This document shows positions 18,791-29,236 of a stretch of DNA of 37,722 nucleotides, one piece after another. Made by a program: the position numbers and the translations under genes. The notes under the pieces were generated by a model that saw only the letters and a program-made list of their open reading frames with translations, was not told where the DNA came from and searched no databases. Origin of the DNA: Pseudomonadota bacterium. GTDB lineage: Bacteria > Desulfobacterota > WTBG01 > JAPLJA01. How positions within the stretch are numbered: the first letter of the stretch is position 1; every line of letters starts with the position of its first letter. Where the stretch lies: NCBI GenBank assembly GCA_026388815.1, contig JAPLJA010000136.1, positions 1-37,722 on the forward strand. Reading direction: 5' to 3'.

Positions 18791-18867
18791 AGAATTCAGG
18801 AGTCAGGAGACAGGAGTCAGAATATTTCTTATTCTGGATTCTGACTTCTGTATTCTGAATTCTCACT
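18791..18867. repeat. GAATTC-ended repeat family B, copy 2 (opposite orientation to copy 1)
   Basis: GAATTCAGGAGTCAGGAGACAGGAGTCAGAAT...ATTCTGACTTCTGTATTCTGAATTC. Confidence 0.75.
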
Positions 18868-18884
18868 CCACTATTCACTAAAGA

Positions 18885-19706
18885 CTATTCACTTTCTTTA
18901 TTCCCCCTTCGCCATTCCAAAATCGCTCTCATCCGCAATTCGGTTTCCGTAATAACTTCATCCCACAGCCCTTCTTTCTCAAGAGGTCTCCCGTGCGCCG
19001 GGTAGAGATTTCTGACCTTAAGAGCCTTCAACTTCGCAAATGAGTCGCATAAAGCATCACGGTCATTGTGGAAGGGATTCAATTCTCCCCTGCCGGTAAT
19101 ATTTAAGACGGTATCTCCGCTCAGGAGAACTTCGGAATTCTCATGGTAAAAACAGACGCTGTCCTCCACATGGCCCGGGGTGTAGATCACCCTCCACACA
19201 GGATTCACAGGCAGTGAAGACTCATCTTCGAGCCAGATATCAACACGATGATCTATCCGGTTCCTTAAAAGTGGGTAGCCGGCAATGGGTGCCCTCAAAA
19301 CGTCTCGTATAGAAGGAAGGGAGAATGCCTGGGATCTCCATACAGGTATTAACCCCTTAATCCATTTCTTTAAGGGAGGAAATTTTATTTTTCTGCCGGC
19401 AAGATATTCCTTTACCAGCGGATGGAAGGCGAGCTGAGCCGAGGTCATTCTTTTCAGGACATCTATCCCGCCAATGTGGTCAATATGAAAATGGGTGGCG
19501 GTAATAAGCGCAACGTCCGTTCTCTCCCGCTTTAATTCGTTTTCTATGAAGGCAATAATCGCTTCTGCGGCAGAAGGCACACCCACATCCACCACCACCA
19601 TCTTTTCTCCGGTTATCAGGTAGGAGTTGGAGACAAAACCGTTGAAAAGGAATACGCCTGCCTTTAGTTCCTCAACCTCTTTCGTGTATCGCCTTATTGG
19701 ACGCAT
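18885..19706 (-). CDS. MBL-fold metallo-hydrolase
   Basis: TATHFHIDHIGG, YTPGHVEDSVCFYHENSEVLLSGDTVL, YPAHGRPLE. Confidence 0.92.
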   Translation of the reverse strand: MRPIRRYTKEVEELKAGVFLFNGFVSNSYLITGEKMVVVDVGVPSAAEAIIAFIENELKRERTDVALITATHFHIDHIGGIDVLKRMTSAQLAFHPLVKEYLAGRKIKFPPLKKWIKGLIPVWRSQAFSLPSIRDVLRAPIAGYPLLRNRIDHRVDIWLEDESSLPVNPVWRVIYTPGHVEDSVCFYHENSEVLLSGDTVLNITGRGELNPFHNDRDALCDSFAKLKALKVRNLYPAHGRPLEKEGLWDEVITETELRMRAILEWRRGNKESE

Positions 19707-19936
19707 GGTAAAGGTAATTATTATATCAACAGCGGTTAGTCAAGGAAAGAACATGGAGCAAGGATGGAAAAATCTACCGCGCGAAGCGCGGCGCAAAGAA
19801 CGGATTACCGGCAAGAGCCGGCCTACGGTTTTATGTAGGGGCAGACCCCCGTATCCGCCCTGAGCAAAGAATGCTTGACTTAATTTTTCAACATTCTATA
19901 TTTACCCACAAGGGGGACATGATTATGAAAAAAATG

Positions 19937-21661
19937 TTCTTGATCTTCGGCATAGTCTCTATCTTCTTTTTTGTTCCAACCTTATCTCATTCAGGTGAAT
20001 GGGAATGGCAGAATCCTTTCCCGCAGGGAAACCGCCTCCATGCCGTCTGGGGGAGCTCAGGTTCTGACGTCTTTGCTGTTGGTGTCTCCGGCACCATCAT
20101 CCACTATGACGGCTCAACCTGGTCTCCTATGGAGAGCGGCGTGGTGAAAGACCTCAACGCTGTCTGGGGAAGCTCAGGCACCGACGTCTACGCTGCAGGG
20201 GATGGAGGCACGGTCATCCATTATGACGGTTCAGGCTGGTCATTAGAAGCGAGCAAAGCAGGGAGCAATCTCAATGGTGTCCGGGGCAGTTCAAGCAGTG
20301 ACGTATACGCTGTGGGTGACAGTGGCACGATCATCCATTTCGACGGGATAGGCTGGTATTCCGTGAAGAGCGGAACCTCAAAGGACCTCGCCGCCATATC
20401 AGGGCCATCAGGGACACCTTTGAGTTTTATCGTCGCAGGCGATGACGGCATCATCCTCCAGAGTACCGGTTCAAGCTGGTCTTCGATCACCAGCGGTTCT
20501 GCTAACAATAATCTCCATGGATTATGGAGCAGTTCAGGCACTTCTGCTTATGCTTATGCAGTAGGTGACGACGGTGCAATCGTTCTCATCTCCGGGACAA
20601 GTCAGTCTTCCATGACCAGCGGCACAACAACTACACTCACAGGAGTATGGGGCAGTCCAGATTCTGATGTCTTTGCTGTCGGCCAGGAAGGCACTATTCT
20701 CCACTACAATGGCTCGAACTGGTCTCCCATGAAAAGCCGGACAAATAACGACCTGAATGGAATCTGGGGGAGTTCAGGGTCGGACATCTTTGCTGTAGGT
20801 GACAGCGGAACCATCCTCCATTATGACGGGTCAAGCTGGTCATCCATGAGCAGCGGTGAGGAATATAATCTCAACAGCATCTGGGGAAGTTCAGGCTCGG
20901 ATGTGTATGCCGTGGGTGAGACAGGCACTATCCTCTACTTCGATGGATTGCCACCCTGGTCTCCCGTAGTCAGCGGGGCAAAGAAGAACCTCTTTGCTGT
21001 CTGGGGCAGCTCCGGCACAAACATATATGCTATGGGTACTGACGGAACCATTCTCTACTCTGATGGCTCAATCTGGACTCCCTGGCCCACTGGCGTAAAA
21101 AAGTCACTCTACTCAATCTGGGGCAGCTCCGGCTCCGATATCTTTGCGGTAGGCAATAAAGGCAGCATTCTCCATTCGAGCGGCCCAACCTGGTCACTCA
21201 TGAGCAGCGGAACAAAAAAATCCCTCTATGCGGTCTGGGGCAGCTCGAATGCTAATGTCTTTGCTGCAGGTGCTTCCGGGACAATAACCCGATTTAACGG
21301 TTCGACCTGGTCCCTCATGAGCAGCGGGACGAAAAAGTCCATCTACTCGGTCTGGGGCAGCTCCGGCTCCGATGTCTTTGCTGTCGGGCAGGATAGTACG
21401 ATTATCCATTTCAATGGCACATCCTGGTCGGCTATGACCAGTGGGACAAAATATTCACTCAATGGTGTCTGGGGCAGTTCAAGCACAGATGTCTTTGCCG
21501 TTGGGGATGAAGGTACGATACTCCATTACGACGGCGCGACCTGGTTTCCCATGAACAGCGGAACAAAAAAATCCCTCAATAGTGTCTGGGGAACGTCAGA
21601 TTCCGATGTATTTGCGGTTGGGAATAGCGGAACCATCCTCCACTACGATGGCTTACCTTAG
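19937..21661 (+). CDS. Secreted beta-propeller-like protein with about 14 tandem WGSSGSDVFAVGxxGTILHYDG repeats
   Basis: Signal peptide MKKMFLIFGIVSIFFFVPTLSHS followed by about 39-aa repeats; the start could instead be upstream in the track ORF at 19871. Confidence 0.85.
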   Translation, partial: FLIFGIVSIFFFVPTLSHSGEWEWQNPFPQGNRLHAVWGSSGSDVFAVGVSGTIIHYDGSTWSPMESGVVKDLNAVWGSSGTDVYAAGDGGTVIHYDGSGWSLEASKAGSNLNGVRGSSSSDVYAVGDSGTIIHFDGIGWYSVKSGTSKDLAAISGPSGTPLSFIVAGDDGIILQSTGSSWSSITSGSANNNLHGLWSSSGTSAYAYAVGDDGAIVLISGTSQSSMTSGTTTTLTGVWGSPDSDVFAVGQEGTILHYNGSNWSPMKSRTNNDLNGIWGSSGSDIFAVGDSGTILHYDGSSWSSMSSGEEYNLNSIWGSSGSDVYAVGETGTILYFDGLPPWSPVVSGAKKNLFAVWGSSGTNIYAMGTDGTILYSDGSIWTPWPTGVKKSLYSIWGSSGSDIFAVGNKGSILHSSGPTWSLMSSGTKKSLYAVWGSSNANVFAAGASGTITRFNGSTWSLMSSGTKKSIYSVWGSSGSDVFAVGQDSTIIHFNGTSWSAMTSGTKYSLNGVWGSSSTDVFAVGDEGTILHYDGATWFPMNSGTKKSLNSVWGTSDSDVFAVGNSGTILHYDGLP

Positions 21662-21667
21662 GTAAAA

Positions 21668-21699
21668 CAAAAGGCAGAGGGAAATTCCTCTGCCTTTTT
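21668..21699 (+). terminator. Rho-independent terminator
   Basis: AAAAGGCAGAGG-GAAATT-CCTCTGCCTTTTT directly after the stop codon. Confidence 0.85.
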
Positions 21700-21774
21700 C
21701 TAAAATCAGTTATCAGGGCCGCTTTTTTAGTCCGGTTGGCCTCTGTTTTCAGTTCGAGATTCTTTTCTTACTAC

Positions 21775-24096
21775 TCATCTGTATAATCTCCTCGGTGTTG
21801 CTGAGACAGGCCCATGAAGTCTCGTAATACCATAGAGGTCCATATCTTCAAGGAGATAATAATAAGTCTGGTGATTGTCCAGCTCCTCATCAATATACAT
21901 ATATTCTTCACCCGCCATAGCTGATCCCTCGCTCGGAATCAGGTCAGCATTGAGCTTTATATACTCTCCGTCTTCAGATTCAGCACGGTAGAGATTGAAA
22001 CCTGCATTGTCGATTTCTGATTCCGTTACCCATTCGATGACAACCTTTCTGTCAGCTGGTACAGCTGTAAAGGAAGAGAGAGAAATTAACGTCGGCGCAG
22101 AACATGCGACAGTTCCGCTTATTCCACAATAAGTCACTGAACTCGTATCGTATGCCTGATAGCACGCTATAACATCACTCCAGTTGATTATACCAGATAC
22201 ATACTGGTTATACGTTGAGATTACATCAGCCCAGGTTGAACAACTGCTGCTACTCGCTCCATGTTCTAAGTCATCAATGAGGAGAAGAAGTTCAGAACCT
22301 TCTGCAATATTGGAAAGCAAGGTAAATTTGAACTTAAAGATAGTCCCTGAGGTAGCTCCATCATCCTCGAACATAACTATGGGTTGGACCTTACCTGCAG
22401 CGTTGATGTCAGCAACTGATGCTTTTAAAATCGACGCGCCCATGGTCCCTGATGATGTTTCCGTATACTGAAGTTTGGTCTTATCAAAGGATACAGAGAA
22501 GGACGTATCATGTCTCCCTGCTGTATCACTGATTGTAACTGGCACCTCTATCTGGGCACCTGAATTGCAAGCGTTAACTGTCCCAACGGTAATATCCGGA
22601 CGGCCGCTGCATTCTATTACGATATTGACCGCTGTATGCGGTGCATTGGCTTGCTTCGAGGTTATGGTCGGCGTGGTCGCCGTATCTGCGGAGTTGACAA
22701 ACTGCTGATTCGTCGTTGTGGTCTGAATGATTGAGGTATTATCCGTCCTAATTGCTCCTGTATAGATAGTCACATTCACTTTGGTGGGATCAGAACCATC
22801 AATAGCAGCAGTGGCATTTGTTACAGTAGTGACAGCATTGCCAATGTAGAGGCCATAAATACTTGCTGCAGTGCTGTAATCCTTTCCACTACCCAAAGCG
22901 GTGGAATGACCGGTCGCAGTACTCGAGTCTATGTTGCAGTTGAATTGAATGGTAAAGTGGGTAGAATCAGCAAATCGTGCTGAAAGAATCGTTGGTACCT
23001 TCAAAATATTGATTGTACCAATCGTAGTAGTAACGGGTGATGCTGTATCACCATTGGTCACCACGGAAAATTGAAGACTGGTTGAGTCAATGCTCGTATC
23101 ATTCCTGTTGGAAGGTAACACACCAAGATCACTGTTCGACCCCATGTTTGAACGGAACTTCACTGTGCCGGTGCCGGTTGAAGGAGCTGAGTCAACATTC
23201 AACTTGATCGTTTTCCCATCGCTGCTGTAACCAGCCGTGTAGCCGCTCCCGGTATAAAGTGAAACAGCGAAACCATTCATGCTGACATTCATGCTGTTAC
23301 TGGTTCCAAGCTGAAGAGCTACATTGGTATCAAATTTTAACCCCGATGGGCATGTGAGCGAAATCGTGCTCCCTACTACCATGTCAGAAGCTGTGCCGGT
23401 GACCGTGATGTCACCGCCAAACTTCTGTGAGGTAGTAGCATTGTTGGCTATGGTTATGGACACACCGGGAGCAGCTATGATTAGACCAGATGGTGGGGAT
23501 ACAATAAAAATTGTGCTTCTGATTGCCGTATTCCCTGCCAGGTCTGCCACATTCAAGGTGATATTGTAGATTCCAGCCGCAAAGGGAATTGTAGGCGTGA
23601 AGATGGACGCTACATTGACCACATCATTTGTTATCGTCCCGCTAATCGGCACACCATCCTTTGTCACCGAGGTAATCTTTGTATTGGAAGCAGCTACATT
23701 ACTGCTGATATCTACCGCAGCAGAACCAGAGTTATCCGTGAGGTACACGGTAACCTTGGTGTTTCCTGGTGCCACGACCGTACTGCTGATGGTCGGGGCC
23801 TGGGTATCCGCACCGGTGGTGGTAAAGGTCGCATAGTTGGCTGTCACTACGCCGTTGACAGTGGTCTCGTTTTTCACGCTGGAGCTTGCCACTACTGTGT
23901 AGGTGATACCGGTTGAAGCAGTACCGGTGATAGTAATATCACCGCCGAACTTCTGCGAGGTTGTTGCTCTGTTGGCTATGGTTATCGACACGCCCGGTGC
24001 GGCTACGATTACTGCATCTGCCGTGGCGGCCAAACCACAAAGGAGCATAATCGCCAACATCAGTATGGTCATAAGGTTTTTTATGTTCGTTTTCAT
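21775..24096 (-). CDS. Large secreted protein with duplicated N-terminal module, cohesin-like region and C-terminal fibronectin-like module
   Basis: Start reassigned to MKTNIKNLMTILMLAIMLLCGLAATADA with GGAGAG RBS; duplicated (V/L)I(V/I)AAPGVSITIANxATTSQKFGGDITxTGTAS; C-terminal FNLYRAESEDGEYIKLN...HGPVSATPRRLYR. Confidence 0.75.
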   Translation of the reverse strand: MKTNIKNLMTILMLAIMLLCGLAATADAVIVAAPGVSITIANRATTSQKFGGDITITGTASTGITYTVVASSSVKNETTVNGVVTANYATFTTTGADTQAPTISSTVVAPGNTKVTVYLTDNSGSAAVDISSNVAASNTKITSVTKDGVPISGTITNDVVNVASIFTPTIPFAAGIYNITLNVADLAGNTAIRSTIFIVSPPSGLIIAAPGVSITIANNATTSQKFGGDITVTGTASDMVVGSTISLTCPSGLKFDTNVALQLGTSNSMNVSMNGFAVSLYTGSGYTAGYSSDGKTIKLNVDSAPSTGTGTVKFRSNMGSNSDLGVLPSNRNDTSIDSTSLQFSVVTNGDTASPVTTTIGTINILKVPTILSARFADSTHFTIQFNCNIDSSTATGHSTALGSGKDYSTAASIYGLYIGNAVTTVTNATAAIDGSDPTKVNVTIYTGAIRTDNTSIIQTTTTNQQFVNSADTATTPTITSKQANAPHTAVNIVIECSGRPDITVGTVNACNSGAQIEVPVTISDTAGRHDTSFSVSFDKTKLQYTETSSGTMGASILKASVADINAAGKVQPIVMFEDDGATSGTIFKFKFTLLSNIAEGSELLLLIDDLEHGASSSSCSTWADVISTYNQYVSGIINWSDVIACYQAYDTSSVTYCGISGTVACSAPTLISLSSFTAVPADRKVVIEWVTESEIDNAGFNLYRAESEDGEYIKLNADLIPSEGSAMAGEEYMYIDEELDNHQTYYYLLEDMDLYGITRLHGPVSATPRRLYR

Positions 24097-24330
24097 TGTC
24101 TCTCCTCTTAAGGAATAATTAAATCCTCGAAAAGATAGGTATTGCAACCTATCGAAAAGACTTTCTTACGCAAAAATATCTTGGCAGGGTACTGCTATTT
24201 CTCAGACCTTTCATCACTCAAAATAACCCTGAAAGGTCTATTAGTTAGCACTACTGATATGTGGGAATAACTTTTACTGTTTTTTACTACCTTTAGATAC
24301 ATTCTGTCAAGTAAAAAAGCTCTTAATATC

Positions 24331-24360
24331 TTGACCGAATTACGCCAATACATGTATCAT
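24331..24360 (+). promoter_or_regulatory. Sigma70-like promoter of pfk
   Basis: TTGACC, 18-bp spacer, TATCAT. Confidence 0.45.
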
Positions 24361-24402
24361 TAAACCCAATATTGAACTTCTTCTTAATATCGGAGGGTTT
24401 TT

Positions 24403-25437
24403 ATGAAAAAAATCGGCATACTGACTGGCGGCGGGGATTGCCCGGGACTGAATGCGGTAATCAGGGCAGTTGTGAGGAGGGCAATCGGCGCGTACAATCT
24501 TGAAGTTCTTGGTATCAGGGAAGGCTGGGGCGGGCTCATCTACGGATACGTGGAGCCCCTCACCCACTATTCCATCACCGGCATCCTGCCGAGGGGCGGG
24601 ACCATCCTGGGTACATCACGGAAAAACCCTTTAAAATCCCAGGACGACCATCAGAGGCTTCGCGATAACCTCAAACGGTATGGAATCGATGCGCTGATCG
24701 CCGTAGGCGGTGAAGACACTCTGGGTGTTGCCTACAAACTGCATAAAGAGGGAGTACCTCTCGTAGGAGTCCCCAAGACCATCGACAACGACCTCTCGGG
24801 GACTGATTATACGTTCGGCTTTGATACTGCCGTAAGCATTGCGACTGAAGCCATTGACCGCCTCCATACGACTGCAGAATCCCACCACCGGGTTATCGTA
24901 GTCGAAGTAATGGGGAGACACACCGGCTGGATTGCCACTGTTTCCGGAATAGCAGGAGGCGCCGACTGCATCCTCATACCGGAGAAACCATTCAAGGTCT
25001 CAGATGTCTCACAGTTGATTAAAACGAGGCATAAACGCGGTAAAAATTTCAGTATTGTCGTTGTGGCTGAAGGAGCAAAACCTGAAGATACCGGTGACCT
25101 CATCGTTCAGGATGAGAAGGTTGATGAGTTCGGTCACGTGCGGCTGGGCGGCATTGGAAGCGTTATTGCCAGACAGATAGAAGAACAGACCGGCATTGAA
25201 ACGAGGGTAACTTCTCTGGGGTATGTCCAGCGCGGGGGGACTCCTACAGCATACGACCGGGTGCTGGCAACCAGATTCGGGGTCAAGGCAGTGGATATGA
25301 TTATTGCCGGTGAATTCGGGAAAATGTCAAGCCTCAGGGGGAATAAAATCGTTGCAGTAGACCTGGAGGAGGCGACCTCCGGCCTCAAGAAAGTTGACCC
25401 TGAGTTGTTCAAGGTCGCAGAGGTCTTCTTTGGGTAG
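24403..25437 (+). CDS. 6-phosphofructokinase, PPi-dependent-type active-site signature
   Basis: ILTGGGDCPGLNAVIR, GGEDTLGVA (Asp at the position of Gly104 of E. coli PfkA), PKTIDND (Lys at the position of Gly124). Confidence 0.92.
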   Translation: MKKIGILTGGGDCPGLNAVIRAVVRRAIGAYNLEVLGIREGWGGLIYGYVEPLTHYSITGILPRGGTILGTSRKNPLKSQDDHQRLRDNLKRYGIDALIAVGGEDTLGVAYKLHKEGVPLVGVPKTIDNDLSGTDYTFGFDTAVSIATEAIDRLHTTAESHHRVIVVEVMGRHTGWIATVSGIAGGADCILIPEKPFKVSDVSQLIKTRHKRGKNFSIVVVAEGAKPEDTGDLIVQDEKVDEFGHVRLGGIGSVIARQIEEQTGIETRVTSLGYVQRGGTPTAYDRVLATRFGVKAVDMIIAGEFGKMSSLRGNKIVAVDLEEATSGLKKVDPELFKVAEVFFG

Positions 25438-25585
25438 AAAAGACCGTAGGCCGCGCTTCGCGGTAAATCTTTTCCGAAGACGGACCAAACGTCTTTTTGC
25501 AGTGGGGCGAGATTTAGTATTGTCGAAAAAATCGTTTTGAGCAAGGAAGAACCCTATCTTTTGAGGTTCTATTAGTAGAATTGCC

Positions 25586-25613
25586 TTGACTTTTCAGCGG
25601 TTTTTTGTAATAT
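25586..25613 (+). promoter_or_regulatory. Sigma70-like promoter of the gap-pgk-tpi operon
   Basis: TTGACT, 16-bp spacer, TAATAT. Confidence 0.5.
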
Positions 25614-25635
25614 TCCACTGCATCTCGTGCAGTGA

Positions 25636-26655
<1,020 letters not shown>

Positions 26656-26667
26656 AGGGGAGACGCC

Positions 26668-27858
26668 ATGGGTCGGTTGAAATATATTGACGAGCTTGAC
26701 CTGAAGGACAAAAAGGTATTCGTCCGGGTAGATTATAACTGTCCAATGGACAGTGCAGGCAATATCACGAATGATTTCCGTATTCAGGAATCCCTGCCCA
26801 CGCTGAATTACGTTTTAGAGAAGGGGGGCGCTCTCATCCTTGCTTCCCATCTCGGGAAGCCAAAAGGGAAACCGGATAAAAAATATTCCCTGCTCCCCGA
26901 AGCGAAGAGGCTTTCTGAGCTGATCAGGCGCGAGGTGCTGTTCGCTTCAGACTGCATCGGGCAGGAAGCCCAGGAAAAGGCAAAGGCTCTGAAACCCGGC
27001 CAGGTCCTGATGCTGGAAAATCTCCGCTTTTATCAGGAAGAGGAAAAGAACGATGATGCCTTTGCCCTGAAACTTGCAAATCTTGCAGACTGTTACATCA
27101 ATGATGCCTTCGGCGTTTCCCACCGTGCCCATGCCTCCGTAGACGCGATCACCCGTCATGTCAGTGCGTGCGCAGCCGGTTTCCTGATGAAGAAGGAGAT
27201 CACCTACTTTGAGAAGGCGATGAAGGCACCTGCCCGTCCCCTGGTAGCTATTGTGGGCGGAGCAAAGGTCTCTGGGAAATTGCAGGTGCTGGAAAACCTG
27301 CTGAAGAAGGTTGACAGCATACTCATTGGCGGAGGTATGGCGTTTACTTTTCTGAAGGCTCAGGGCGTTGAGATTGGCAAATCTCTGGTCGAGGACGACC
27401 TCATTCCCACGGCAAAGCGAACCCTCGATTTCGCCAGAGAAAAGGGAATCAACATCCTCCTGCCGATAGATTGCGTCGTAGCAGATAAAATGGACGCATC
27501 TGCCCAGACCAGAACGGTTGATATCAACAACATACCGAAAGAGTATCTCGGCCTGGATATCGGTGAAAAGACTGTTGCCCTCTTCGGTGAAACGATTAAA
27601 AATGCAAAGACGATCATCTGGAACGGGCCGATGGGGGTATTCGAAATGAAACCCTTCAGCTACGGCACCTTAGCCATCATTGATAAGATAGTAAAATCCC
27701 ATGCAATCAGTATTGTGGGTGGTGGAGATACTGATACGGCAGTGCACCAGGCCGGGAAAGAAAAAGAGATCACTTTCATCTCTACCGGAGGGGGTGCCTT
27801 CTTAGAGCTCCTCGAAGGCAAGGAACTCCCCGGGATAAAATCATTGGAAAGGTGCTGA
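26668..27858 (+). CDS. pgk: Phosphoglycerate kinase
   Basis: KVFVRVDYNCP, LASHLGKPKG, WNGPMGVFE, GGGDTDTA, STGGGAFLELLEG. Confidence 0.98.
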   Translation: MGRLKYIDELDLKDKKVFVRVDYNCPMDSAGNITNDFRIQESLPTLNYVLEKGGALILASHLGKPKGKPDKKYSLLPEAKRLSELIRREVLFASDCIGQEAQEKAKALKPGQVLMLENLRFYQEEEKNDDAFALKLANLADCYINDAFGVSHRAHASVDAITRHVSACAAGFLMKKEITYFEKAMKAPARPLVAIVGGAKVSGKLQVLENLLKKVDSILIGGGMAFTFLKAQGVEIGKSLVEDDLIPTAKRTLDFAREKGINILLPIDCVVADKMDASAQTRTVDINNIPKEYLGLDIGEKTVALFGETIKNAKTIIWNGPMGVFEMKPFSYGTLAIIDKIVKSHAISIVGGGDTDTAVHQAGKEKEITFISTGGGAFLELLEGKELPGIKSLERC

Positions 27859-28628
27859 AGGAAAAGATGCGCAGAGCGGTTATTGCAGGCAACTGGAAAA
27901 TGTTCAAGACCGTGAAAGAAGCCGTTGCCCTGGTCTCTGAACTGAAGAAAAGCCTGACTGAGGCAGACGACCGGGAAATCATTGTTGCTCCGCCCTTTAC
28001 GTCCCTCTTCCCTCTCAGTAAAGAGATCAAGGGATCAGTGATTAAACTCTCTGCCCAGGACTGCTTCTGGGAAAAGGAAGGTGCATACACCGGTCAAGTC
28101 TCTCCCCTCATGCTGAAAGATGCAGGCTGCAGTCACGTGATCATCGGGCATTCAGAGCGCCGCCAGTATTTTGCAGAGACTGATGAAACGGTAAACAGGA
28201 AGGCCAGAGCTTCCCTTGATGCAGGTCTTATACCCATCATGTGCATTGGCGAGATGCTCGAAGAGCGTGAAGAGGGTGAAACGTTTGCCGTTTTGGAAAC
28301 ACAGTTGCAAGGAGGCATGCAGGATATCCCGGTCAAAGAGACCGAAGGATTCATCATCGCCTATGAGCCGGTCTGGGCTATCGGTACTGGGAAAACTGCT
28401 ACCCCTGAACAGGCGGAGGAAGTTCATGCCTTTATCAGGGGCAGGCTGGAAAAGGCCTATAGCCGCACAGTTGCCCAGGGAATCCGCATCCTCTATGGAG
28501 GAAGCGTGAAACCTGAAAACATTGATGCTCTCATGGCAAAACCTGACATTGATGGTGCGCTGGTTGGAGGCGCAAGCCTTAAAGCAGATTCATTTTCAAG
28601 GATATGCCAGTTCATAAGAGCCTGTTGA
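27852..28628 (+). CDS. tpiA: Triose-phosphate isomerase
   Basis: AGNWKMFKT, GHSERRQYF, YEPVWAIGTGKTATPEQAEEVHAFIR, LYGGSVKPENI. Confidence 0.97.
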   Translation: MLKEKMRRAVIAGNWKMFKTVKEAVALVSELKKSLTEADDREIIVAPPFTSLFPLSKEIKGSVIKLSAQDCFWEKEGAYTGQVSPLMLKDAGCSHVIIGHSERRQYFAETDETVNRKARASLDAGLIPIMCIGEMLEEREEGETFAVLETQLQGGMQDIPVKETEGFIIAYEPVWAIGTGKTATPEQAEEVHAFIRGRLEKAYSRTVAQGIRILYGGSVKPENIDALMAKPDIDGALVGGASLKADSFSRICQFIRAC

Positions 28629-28703
28629 AAAAGTGCCTTCAATTGTCTTTGCTTCGATACTCTGTATCTCACAATGACGTTTATAAGAGTTTTTCAACAG
28701 GCT
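28619..28703. repeat. Inverted repeat AGCCTGTTGAAAAA...TTTTTCAACAGGCT overlapping the tpiA stop codon
   Basis: Perfect 14-bp arms; a half copy is present near 33776-33812. Confidence 0.85.
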
Positions 28704-28748
28704 GATTAGAACTGATTAACCCACTGTAAGGAGGATAAGAAAGAAAAA

Positions 28749-29135
28749 ATGATTACCCTGATTGTGATTGTCCATGTGATCCTCTGTATTGCCCTTATCA
28801 TTATCGTTCTTCTTCAAGCCGGTAAAGGGGCAGAAATAGGGGCAGCCTTTGGCGGTGCAAGCCAGACCATATTCGGGAGCAGCGGCTCCGGCGGTTTCAT
28901 GAGCAAACTCACCACCGGCTGTGCTATAATATTCATGATTACGTGCTTGAGCTTAAGCTATATCGCCTCCCGGAGAGGCGAATCGTCTGTTGTAACAGAG
29001 GGTGCAAAAAAACAGCAGGCTGGTCAACCCCTCTCTTTACCTGCTCAGCCAGCTCCCGGGGCACCATCTCAGCCGGCGGGAGTCCCTCATGCTCCACAGT
29101 CTCCCGCTCCTGTCAATCCTGCTGGCCAGCCATAG
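28749..29135 (+). CDS. secG: Preprotein translocase subunit SecG
   Basis: VHVILCIALIIIVLLQAGKGAEIGAAFGGASQTIFGSSGSGGFMSKLT. Confidence 0.95.
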   Translation: MITLIVIVHVILCIALIIIVLLQAGKGAEIGAAFGGASQTIFGSSGSGGFMSKLTTGCAIIFMITCLSLSYIASRRGESSVVTEGAKKQQAGQPLSLPAQPAPGAPSQPAGVPHAPQSPAPVNPAGQP

Positions 29136-29148
29136 GTTGCATAACCGT

Positions 29149-29234
29149 GCCGAAGTGGTGGAATTTGGTAGACACACCATCTTGAGGGGGTGGCGGCTAA
29201 CACCGTGCGGGTTCGAGTCCCGCCTTCGGCACCA
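29149..29234 (+). tRNA. tRNA-Leu(GAG), CCA encoded
   Basis: Acceptor GCCGAAG/CTTCGGC, anticodon arm CCATC-TTGAGGG-GGTGG (GAG), T arm GCGGGTTCGAGTCCCGC. Confidence 0.95.
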
Positions 29235-29236
29235 TT
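29218..29236 (+). repeat. 19-bp direct repeat within the tRNA-Leu 3' end (att-like)
   Basis: TCCCGCCTTCGGCACCATT, identical to 31759-31777. Confidence 0.85.

Noticed and set aside
22184-24118. Series of plus-strand ORFs (e.g. 23324-23569, 23903-24118) with similar SPPNFCEVVALLAMVxDTPGAA sequences
   Set aside because: Antisense readings of the duplicated module in the minus-strand secreted protein; no independent starts or RBS.
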